Origin: Pseudidiomarina donghaiensis
Lineage (GTDB): Bacteria > Pseudomonadota > Gammaproteobacteria > Enterobacterales > Alteromonadaceae
DNA: 64,000 nt
Assembly: GCF_900116895.1 (NCBI RefSeq)
Contig: NZ_FPCF01000001.1
Span: forward strand, 620,001-684,000
Direction: 5' to 3'
In this document: positions 57,556 through 64,000 of the stretch, in pieces
How the letters are laid out: the number at the start of each line of letters is the position of its first letter
Position numbering within the stretch: the first letter of the stretch is position 1
Position numbers and translations under genes: made by a program
Notes under the pieces: model-generated
Seen by the model: the letters and a program-made list of their open reading frames with translations, nothing else
What the model was told of the DNA's origin: nothing
Database searches by the model: none

Positions 57556-58259
57556 TGGCGACAATCGCGATTATTCCGGCGCGAGGTGGAAGTAAACGCT
57601 TACCCGGAAAAAATATCAAAGCTTTGGGCGGCAAGCCGCTCATCGCCTGGACCATAGAAGCTGCGCTGCACAGCGGCTGTTTTGATCGGGTTATTGTCAG
57701 TACTGATGACCAAGCCATTGCTGATGTTGCTGTTGCGTTTGGTGCAGAGGTGCCTTTTTTGCGCCCAGCCGAGTTGTCGGGCGATATGGCGACATCGGAT
57801 GCCGTGATTGAGCATGCGGTGAATTGGCTAGAGCAGCATGAGGCGCTAACCATTGATACCGTGGCTTTGTTGCAGCCGACATCGCCGTTTCGTCACGCTG
57901 AACACATAAAAAGCGCGGTGGCATTGATGCAGGAAAAACAAGCCGAAGGCGTGGTGTCCGTCACTGCTAGTGATGTACGCCTAGAACTTTGCAACACCTT
58001 GCCTGCTGACCATAGCTTAGCGGGCTTTATTAATATTAGCGCCAATGCAGCGGCAAAGCGCACCCAAGATATGCGCCAGATTTATGAATTAAATGGCGCC
58101 ATTTACCTATTCAAACGCCACATTGTGGGCCAGCTAGCGCAACTTTACGCACCGACTAGCAAGGCGTTCGCGTATGTTATGCCCTTGGAAGACTCAGTCG
58201 ATATTGATACTGCACGTGACTTCGCTTGGGCTGAATTTTGTTTATCGACTAAACTCTAA
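57555..58259 (+). CDS. CMP-nonulosonate cytidylyltransferase (NeuA/LegF family)
   Basis: 234 aa. The N-terminal IIPARGGSKRLPGKNI is the CTP-binding loop of acylneuraminate cytidylyltransferases; STDD (about 51), LLQPTSPFR (about 105) and the metal-binding DSVDIDTARDF (about 214) complete the family pattern. It activates the nonulosonic acid as the CMP sugar, the last biosynthetic step. TAATG overlap with the previous gene. No glycosyltransferase or flippase follows. Confidence 0.92.
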   Translation: MATIAIIPARGGSKRLPGKNIKALGGKPLIAWTIEAALHSGCFDRVIVSTDDQAIADVAVAFGAEVPFLRPAELSGDMATSDAVIEHAVNWLEQHEALTIDTVALLQPTSPFRHAEHIKSAVALMQEKQAEGVVSVTASDVRLELCNTLPADHSLAGFINISANAAAKRTQDMRQIYELNGAIYLFKRHIVGQLAQLYAPTSKAFAYVMPLEDSVDIDTARDFAWAEFCLSTKL

Positions 58260-58299
58260 GTGTTACCTGTTGATATCACAGTGTTTAAGGAGATGATTC

Positions 58300-59100
58300 A
58301 TGGCACATTGGAAAGCTTTAGGAATTGCCGCATTAGCTAGCAGTTTAATGCTAAGTGCGTGTACCGAGTCACCCACCGGGCGTAGCCAGCTTATGTTATT
58401 TTCCAGTGGCCAATTGGCATCGCTTGGCGATGATAGCTACAACCAGCTCAAACAAAACGAAAAAATCAGTGCCAATACTAATGTCAATGCCTATGTACGT
58501 TGTGTTGCTAACGATTTGATCTCAGTATTACCGAGCCCTTGGCGTGACAAGCAATGGGAAATAACCGTGTTTGAGAGTGAACAAATTAACGCGTTTGCCT
58601 TGCCCGGCGAGAATATCGGCGTGTACACAGGCTTGCTCAAAGTGACGGAAAATAGAGATCAGCTCGCCGCTGTTATTGGCCACGAAATTGCTCACGTGAT
58701 TGCCGACCACGGCAACGAGCGCATGTCGAATCAATTTGCAGTAGGTTTAGGGCTGCAAGTAGGCGCCGCTTTAGCGTCAGCAAAACTTGAAGAACAAGAC
58801 GCCGCCATGGTGATGGCCGCGTTAGGTATTGGCGCCCAAGTTGGTGTGTTACTCCCATACTCACGCACACACGAAAGCGAATCTGATCAACTTGGCCTAG
58901 ACTACATGGCTGCCGCCGGTTATAACCCAGCCGAAGCCGCTAATTTGTGGCGTAACATGGCCAAAGTAGGCGGTGCCGCCGGCCCTGAATTTTTGTCAAC
59001 GCACCCAACACCACAAACTCGCATTGACGCCATAGAAGCCTACGTTCCGCGCCTACAATCACTCTATCAAAGCGCACCAAAACCCACTTGTCGCATGTAG
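58300..59100 (+). CDS. M48 family metallopeptidase lipoprotein
   Basis: 266 aa. Lipoprotein signal peptide with lipobox LSAC (Cys21). The zinc motif HEIAH is at 128-132 and the third ligand is in SESDQLGLDYM (about 194-204). This resembles E. coli LoiP/YcaL, outer-membrane-associated peptidases that clear misfolded envelope proteins. AAGGAG lies seven bases before the ATG. It is 40 nt after the nonulosonate cluster, with no clear functional link, and is followed directly by a repeat array. Confidence 0.87.
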   Translation: MAHWKALGIAALASSLMLSACTESPTGRSQLMLFSSGQLASLGDDSYNQLKQNEKISANTNVNAYVRCVANDLISVLPSPWRDKQWEITVFESEQINAFALPGENIGVYTGLLKVTENRDQLAAVIGHEIAHVIADHGNERMSNQFAVGLGLQVGAALASAKLEEQDAAMVMAALGIGAQVGVLLPYSRTHESESDQLGLDYMAAAGYNPAEAANLWRNMAKVGGAAGPEFLSTHPTPQTRIDAIEAYVPRLQSLYQSAPKPTCRM

Positions 59101-59279
59101 CCCGGCGTTTCACGCCGGGTGGCGCGCAGCGCCGTTATTGCCCGCCGCGCCAGCAAAGGTAAGCCGGGTGGCGCGCAGCGCCGTTATTGCCCGCCGCGCC
59201 AGCAAAGGTAAGCCGGGTGGCGCGCAGCGCCGTTATTGCCCGCCGCGCCAGCGAAGGTAAGCCGGGTGGCGCGCAGCGC
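59101..59279. repeat. 49-bp tandem repeat array with a REP-like hairpin
   Basis: Begins with hairpin CCCGGCG-TTTCA-CGCCGGG (59101-59119). From 59114 a 49-bp unit repeats at 59163 and 59212, with a partial fourth copy at 59261-59279; the copies are nearly identical (one A/G change near 59253). Each unit holds the palindrome GGCGC-GCA-GCGCC and a matching CGCGCC further on. It follows the M48 gene stop at once and lies before the convergent sugE stop. Confidence 0.9.
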
Positions 59280-59288
59280 TGAAACAGC

Positions 59289-59603
59289 TTAACTAGCCGT
59301 TTTCATGAGCACCAAACCTGTCACAATAAAGGCCGCAGCAATAACACGTTGCGGCGTAACAGGCTCGCCAAGAAACCAAATTCCCAGCACAAAAGCACCA
59401 ACAGCCCCGATGCCTGTCCAAATTGTATAAGCCGTGCCAAGTGGAATAGTTCGCATAGCAATAGCCAGTAGCCAAAAGCTCACAAACATTGCTATGACAG
59501 TAATCGTCGTGGCGAGCGGCTTGGTAAAGCCGAGCGATTGTTTCATGGCAAACGCCCAAACAACTTCAAAAACACCTGCAATAAATAAATAGAGCCAAGC
59601 CAT
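59289..59603 (-). CDS. sugE: Guanidinium exporter SugE/Gdx (SMR family)
   Basis: 104 aa, four membrane helices. Small multidrug resistance family. The central Glu13 sits in AGVFEVVWAFAMK, with the EVVW pattern typical of Gdx/SugE guanidinium/H+ antiporters rather than EmrE. GTAYTIWTGIGAVGAFVLG is the signature of helix 3. The guanidine-II riboswitch in its leader confirms the substrate. AGGAG precedes the ATG at 59603. Confidence 0.93.
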   Translation of the reverse strand: MAWLYLFIAGVFEVVWAFAMKQSLGFTKPLATTITVIAMFVSFWLLAIAMRTIPLGTAYTIWTGIGAVGAFVLGIWFLGEPVTPQRVIAAAFIVTGLVLMKTAS

Positions 59604-59625
59604 AGCAAGCTCCTCATTGGTTTTT

Positions 59626-59670
59626 GCTAGGTCGTCCTAGCTATTGTCCACAATGGGGAGGTCGTCCTCC
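59626..59670 (-). promoter_or_regulatory. Guanidine-II riboswitch (mini-ykkC)
   Basis: On the minus strand two small hairpins with identical ACGA loops: GGAGG-ACGA-CCTCC (59670-59657) and GCTAGG-ACGA-CCTAGC (59641-59626), joined by 15 nt, 23 bases before the sugE ATG. Twin stem-loops with ACGR tetraloops define this class, which switches on guanidine exporters when guanidinium binds. Confidence 0.94.
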
Positions 59671-59761
59671 GAGGTTGTTAAGTTTATCACTTTGGTTATA
59701 AGACAGTCCAAATTGAACTAAAGCACGCCGCCCACCGTTAGTACAATATGAAATTCAACTG

Positions 59762-59849
59762 CGATATTGGCTATTAGATATTAGATATTAGATGAAACCC
59801 AATACCCGAAATATCAGCTCTAATATCCAATATCTAATAGCTGATATCG
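59762..59849. repeat. Imperfect inverted repeat, 31-bp arms
   Basis: Left arm 59762-59792 and right arm 59819-59849 match at 28 of 31 positions with a 26-nt spacer. The left arm contains TTAGATA-type units three times. AT-rich, no T run, and it lies in the leader of the following symporter gene. Nature unknown: a miniature mobile element or a folded leader are both possible. Confidence 0.8.
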
Positions 59850-59871
59850 TTTTCGTTTTTTAAGGGTGATT

Positions 59872-61116
59872 ATGTTTAAAGCTTGGTTTGCAATTCCGTT
59901 CTGGCAACGCGTGCTAGGTGCTTTTGCGCTTGGTGTCATTATTGGCGTGGCGCAACCCGAGGTTGCGCAAACACTGCGCCCATTGGGTACATTGTTTATT
60001 AATGCGTTAAAAATGCTGGTGGCGCCGCTTATTTTCTTTGCCATTGTCAGTGCCATTTTACAACTTGGTAGCGGTGAGAAGGCCGGGAAAATAGGTGCAC
60101 AAACTATTGGCCTATTTTTATTGACCGCGGTTATTGCTAGCTTCATTGGCTTATCCGTTGCACAGTTGCTTGATATTACGCCGTCGCCAGACCTAGTTGC
60201 TGATAGCAACTATGTTCCGAAAGAGGTGCCAGGCCCAATTGATGTCTTTTTGAATTTTATACCAACGAACCCTATTGCAGCACTGGCTGAAGGTAACGTC
60301 ATTCAAATTGTAGTTTTTGCCGCTTTGGTTGGGGTTGCAATCAATCAGTTGGGTGACGTTGCCAAACCTTTTGGCGATGCCATGAAAGCCGGTGCGCAAG
60401 TTATGTACCGCATTACCAAAATGGTGTTAGAACTTACACCGCTTGGTGTGCTGGGGTTGATGGCCTGGGTTGTTGGGCATTATGGATTGGCCAGTTTAAC
60501 GCCGTTGGCGGCGTTTATTGGCGCCATTTATTTAGCCTGCTTCATTCACATTGTCTTTGTTTACGGCACCATGGTGCGCTTGGCGGGTATGTCGCCGTGG
60601 TTTTTCTTTAAGTCGGTATTTTCTGCTCAGCTCGTGGCATTTACGACCTGTAGCAGTTTTGGCACCATTCCGGCGGCTCACCAAGCAATTACCGAAAAGT
60701 TAGGCGTGCAAAAAGAGTATGCTAGTTTTGTATTGCCATTAGGCGCAACGATTAATATGGACGGTTGCGGTGGTATCTATCCGGCTATCGCCTCTATCTT
60801 TATTGCACAAATTTACGGTATTCCGCTAGACTGGGCAGACTATTTGTTAATAACACTAACCGCGACACTGGCATCAGTAGGCACGGCCGGCGTTCCAGGA
60901 ACCGCGATGGTGATGTTAACCGTGACGCTGAACGCGATAGGTTTGCCGCTTGAAGGTATTGCATTTATTGCCGCCATTGATCGAATCATCGATATGGCAC
61001 GCACCGCGACGAATGTTACCGGCGACATGGCCGTATCGGTGGTGTTAGGCCGCAATAAAACCGCCGACCAACCATTAACCGCTACCGGTCAGCCAATAAC
61101 AACGAATAACGACTAA
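59872..61116 (+). CDS. Dicarboxylate/amino acid:cation symporter (DAACS family)
   Basis: 414 aa, about eight membrane helices. Family signatures: ALKMLVAPLIFFAIVSAI (about 43), FTTCSSFGTIPA (serine-rich hairpin, about 260), PLGATINMDGCGGIY (about 287) and the second hairpin SVGTAGVPGTAMVML (about 335). Such carriers take up glutamate, aspartate or C4-dicarboxylates with Na+ or H+. Substrate not decided. AAGGGTG precedes ATG 59872; a GTG at 59866 is inside that element. Flanked by two different repetitive stretches. Confidence 0.88.
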   Translation: MFKAWFAIPFWQRVLGAFALGVIIGVAQPEVAQTLRPLGTLFINALKMLVAPLIFFAIVSAILQLGSGEKAGKIGAQTIGLFLLTAVIASFIGLSVAQLLDITPSPDLVADSNYVPKEVPGPIDVFLNFIPTNPIAALAEGNVIQIVVFAALVGVAINQLGDVAKPFGDAMKAGAQVMYRITKMVLELTPLGVLGLMAWVVGHYGLASLTPLAAFIGAIYLACFIHIVFVYGTMVRLAGMSPWFFFKSVFSAQLVAFTTCSSFGTIPAAHQAITEKLGVQKEYASFVLPLGATINMDGCGGIYPAIASIFIAQIYGIPLDWADYLLITLTATLASVGTAGVPGTAMVMLTVTLNAIGLPLEGIAFIAAIDRIIDMARTATNVTGDMAVSVVLGRNKTADQPLTATGQPITTNND

Positions 61117-61137
61117 CGAACAACGAACAGAGGTAGC

Positions 61138-61941
61138 ATGAAGTTAGGCATTTTGGGCGCCACAGGGCGCATGGGGCAGGCGGTGATCGCGAGCACCCCA
61201 CGCTACAATGTAACGGTGACTGCGGCTGTTGTTAGTCAACAGTCGAATCGTTACGGTGAGCCTATTCGTGCCAACACTGCCGGCGCTGGTGTGCGCTTTC
61301 AGCATGCACATGAATTGCAACCCGGCCAAGTCGATGTGCTGATCGACTTCTCTTTACCGCAGGCCCTTGCAGACAATCTGCAGTTAGCGCAGCAACTGCA
61401 AGTTCCGATTGTGGTGTGCACTACGGGCCTTAGTGAGCAACAACAGCACTTGTTAAGCCAAGCTACCGAGCAAGTCCCCGTGTTATACGCTGCGAATACC
61501 AGTGTCGGCATTACCTTATTGCGACAATTAGTGCAGTTAACCGCAGCGGCGCTGCCCGATACTGACATCGAAATTTTTGAAGCGCATCATAGCGCTAAGC
61601 GTGATGGCCCATCAGGCACTGCGGTGGTGCTTGGTGAGAGTGCCGCCGCCGGCCGAGGGAAGTCATTAGCAGAGTTATCAGCGGGTGTGCGTGCTGATGG
61701 TGTGCGCGAGTTTGGCTCGATTGGCTTTTCGGTGTTGCGCGCGGCCGATATTATTGGCGAGCACACGGTCATGTTTGCGCACACCGGTGAGCGCATAGAG
61801 TTAACCCACCGAGTCAGTAACCGAAAGGTATTTGCGCAAGGTGCCATTCAAGCTGCGCAATGGCTAGTAAAGCAACCCAACGGACTATACAGCATGGCCG
61901 ATATGCTGCAATTGAAAACACTTTTGAAACAATTGGTCTAG
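61138..61941 (+). CDS. dapB: 4-hydroxy-tetrahydrodipicolinate reductase
   Basis: 267 aa. Lysine/diaminopimelate synthesis. Rossmann motif GATGRMG (7-13), catalytic EAHHSAKRDGPSGTA (about 149-163) with the His-His and Lys of the family. AGAGG lies before the ATG, and the start is 21 nt after the symporter gene. dapB before carAB is the standard order, but here dnaJ is 10 kb away. Confidence 0.96.
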   Translation: MKLGILGATGRMGQAVIASTPRYNVTVTAAVVSQQSNRYGEPIRANTAGAGVRFQHAHELQPGQVDVLIDFSLPQALADNLQLAQQLQVPIVVCTTGLSEQQQHLLSQATEQVPVLYAANTSVGITLLRQLVQLTAAALPDTDIEIFEAHHSAKRDGPSGTAVVLGESAAAGRGKSLAELSAGVRADGVREFGSIGFSVLRAADIIGEHTVMFAHTGERIELTHRVSNRKVFAQGAIQAAQWLVKQPNGLYSMADMLQLKTLLKQLV

Positions 61942-61975
61942 CCTGCAGGGCTTCACACGCCACGCTATTTTTCAG

Positions 61976-62004
61976 TTTACGAAACCTGCAAATTTCGGTA
62001 GAAT
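61976..62004 (+). promoter_or_regulatory. Sigma-70 promoter for carAB
   Basis: TTTACG (61976-61981), 17-bp spacer, TAGAAT (61999-62004), followed by ACGCCC. The transcript would carry a leader of about 170 nt before carA. Confidence 0.6.
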
Positions 62005-62124
62005 ACGCCCAATTTGCCGGTAACTTTTCGGGCAAGCTGAAACGCGCACTCCACAGGTTTCAAAAACGCGTATTTAGTTTTTAAATAATGAGTTTTTGAA
62101 AATCGACGCTGGTGCAAGGTAATC

Positions 62125-62161
62125 AACGGGGAAGTCATTTTTTTGATTCACCCGTTTTTTT
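62125..62161 (+). terminator. Terminator (possible attenuator) in the carA leader
   Basis: AACGGG-GAA-g-TCA (62125-62137) pairs with TGA-TTC-a-CCCGTT (62144-62156), two single-base bulges, and a seven-T run (62155-62161) follows. It lies 17 bases before the carA start codon and after the promoter, so read-through is needed to express carAB. Upstream pairings TGCC/GGCA (62015-62034), TGAAAC/GTTTCA (62038-62062) and ACGCG/CGCGT (62042-62071) could give other folds. Confidence 0.6.
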
Positions 62162-62178
62162 ATATGCGGAGGTTAACC

Positions 62179-63318
62179 TTGAGTATTCTAGCGAGCCACT
62201 CAGCAAGTAAAGCCATTTTGGTACTTGCCGATGGGACTGTTTTTCATGGCACGGCCATTGGCGCCGGCGGTACTGCAGTTGGTGAAGTTGTTTTTAACAC
62301 CGCAATGACTGGTTACCAAGAAATTCTCACCGACCCCTCTTATGCAGAACAAATCGTTACCCTCACTTATCCTCACATCGGCAATTACGGCACTAACCAC
62401 GAAGACGAAGAATCTAATCGCGTTTGGGCTAAAGGTCTAATCATTCGCGAAATGTCGCTGAAAGCAAGTAACTTCCGCCGCGAGCAGTCGCTTGGTGATT
62501 ACTTACGCCAGCGCAATGTGGTAGGCATTGCCGATATTGATACGCGCAAGTTAACGCGTATTCTGCGAGAGAAAGGGGCGCAAAATGGCTGCATCATGGC
62601 TGGCGAGATTAATGTTGAGAAAGCCTTAGAGTTAGCGCAACAATTTCCTGGTTTAAAGGGCTTAGATTTAGCCAAAGAAGTGACGATTCGTACCCCCGTT
62701 GAGTGGGTAAGCCAGAGCTGGAAGCTTGGTCAAGGATTTAGCGACTTGAACGAACCGAAATTTCATGTGGTCGCCTACGATTATGGCTGCAAACGCAATA
62801 TTTTACGGATGTTGGCTGACCGCGGTTGTAAAGTCACTTTAGTGCCAGCGCAAACGCCGGCCAAAGATGTACTCGCGATGAACCCTGATGGCGTGTTTTT
62901 ATCGAATGGCCCTGGTGACCCGGAGCCATGTGACTACGCCATTACCGCAATTCAAGAAATTATTGACGCCAAGGTACCTATCTTTGGTATTTGTTTAGGC
63001 CATCAATTGCTGGCGCTGGCCAGTGGCGCGCAAACGGTAAAAATGAAGCTAGGCCACCATGGTGCGAACCACCCAGTGCAAGATTTAGCCACTGGGCGCG
63101 TGATGATTACCAGCCAAAACCATGGTTTTGCGGTAGACGAAGCGACGCTTCCGGCCACCATGAAAGCAACCCACAAGTCGTTGTTTGACGGTACCCTGCA
63201 GGGCATTGAGCGCACTGACGTGAAAGCCTTCAGTTTTCAAGGCCACCCAGAAGCGAGCCCAGGCCCGAACGATGCGGCCCCGTTATTCGACCACTTTATT
63301 GAATTGATGAGCCAGTAA
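62179..63318 (+). CDS. carA: Carbamoyl-phosphate synthase small subunit
   Basis: 379 aa from TTG 62179. GGAGG lies six bases upstream, and the N-terminus then matches relatives; UUG is also the start of E. coli carA. The subunit supplies ammonia from glutamine to CarB. N-terminal domain with [20 protein letters not shown], then a class I amidotransferase domain with nucleophile Cys in [13 protein letters not shown] (about 267) and the His-Glu pair in [11 protein letters not shown] (about 352). In-frame ATG 62164 and TTG 62143 lack ribosome sites, and the latter lies inside the terminator hairpin. Confidence 0.96.
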   Translation: MSILASHSASKAILVLADGTVFHGTAIGAGGTAVGEVVFNTAMTGYQEILTDPSYAEQIVTLTYPHIGNYGTNHEDEESNRVWAKGLIIREMSLKASNFRREQSLGDYLRQRNVVGIADIDTRKLTRILREKGAQNGCIMAGEINVEKALELAQQFPGLKGLDLAKEVTIRTPVEWVSQSWKLGQGFSDLNEPKFHVVAYDYGCKRNILRMLADRGCKVTLVPAQTPAKDVLAMNPDGVFLSNGPGDPEPCDYAITAIQEIIDAKVPIFGICLGHQLLALASGAQTVKMKLGHHGANHPVQDLATGRVMITSQNHGFAVDEATLPATMKATHKSLFDGTLQGIERTDVKAFSFQGHPEASPGPNDAAPLFDHFIELMSQ

Positions 63319-63320
63319 CT

Positions 63321-64000
<680 letters not shown>

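Noticed and set aside
59114-59279. CRISPR array
   Set aside because: The 49-bp units are tandem with no unique spacers, and no cas gene is present.
62112-62210. Leader peptide starting GTG at 62112 with Phe codons
   Set aside because: No ribosome site, and it runs through the terminator and overlaps carA out of frame; not supported.

Overview
The window is a stretch of chromosome from a gammaproteobacterium. Housekeeping blocks sit in familiar gammaproteobacterial order: folC-dedD-cvpA-purF, tig-clpP-clpX-lon-hupB-ppiD, bamE-recN-nadK divergent from grpE-dnaK-dnaJ, and dapB-carA-carB. Protein style and moderate GC suggest a marine Alteromonadales member, perhaps Idiomarinaceae; that placement is inference. 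No integrase, transposase, phage gene or CRISPR array was seen.

Layout. 1-2.9 kb: folC tail, dedD, cvpA, purF, closed by a strong bidirectional terminator. 3-7.2 kb: a lone astB (arginine succinyltransferase pathway) divergent from topA. 7.2-15.4 kb: a ten-gene type IVb pilus operon of the R64 thin-pilus type (TcpQ/PilL-like, PilN secretin, PilO2, PilP, PilQ ATPase, PilR, PilS pilin, an unknown 64-aa membrane protein, a PilV-like minor pilin without a shufflon, and a TadE-like pseudopilin). It is preceded by a leader that can fold in two exclusive ways, one hiding the ribosome binding site. 15.4-19.2 kb: folD, a Pro-Arg-His-Pro tRNA cluster, a Sel1-repeat protein and a GAF-GGDEF diguanylate cyclase. 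19.3-27.9 kb: trigger factor, ClpXP, Lon, HU, tRNA-Asp and PpiD. 27.9-34.8 kb: a tightly overlapping minus-strand moxR-DUF58-DUF4381-batA-batB/C-batD operon. 35-38.7 kb: fadIJ and a small membrane protein. 38.7-47.2 kb (minus): a GGDEF-EAL sensor, an M16 peptidase, bamE, recN and nadK. 47.3-51.2 kb: grpE, dnaK, dnaJ.

51.2-61.1 kb is accessory DNA between dnaJ and dapB, which are neighbours in many relatives. It holds a seven-gene set that matches every step of CMP-legionaminic acid-type nonulosonate synthesis, an M48 lipoprotein peptidase, a 49-bp tandem repeat array, a guanidine exporter (SugE/Gdx) under a guanidine-II riboswitch, a 31-bp-arm inverted repeat and a dicarboxylate/amino-acid symporter. 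61.1-64 kb returns to dapB, carA and the start of carB.

Regulation readable from sequence: sigma-32-type promoters before grpE, dnaK, lon and, unexpectedly, the moxR/Bat operon; a LexA box with helically phased half-sites before recN; a FadR-like operator before fadIJ; and a terminator hairpin in the carAB leader just before a TTG start. Two c-di-GMP enzymes and the pilus operon make surface attachment a theme of the accessory content.
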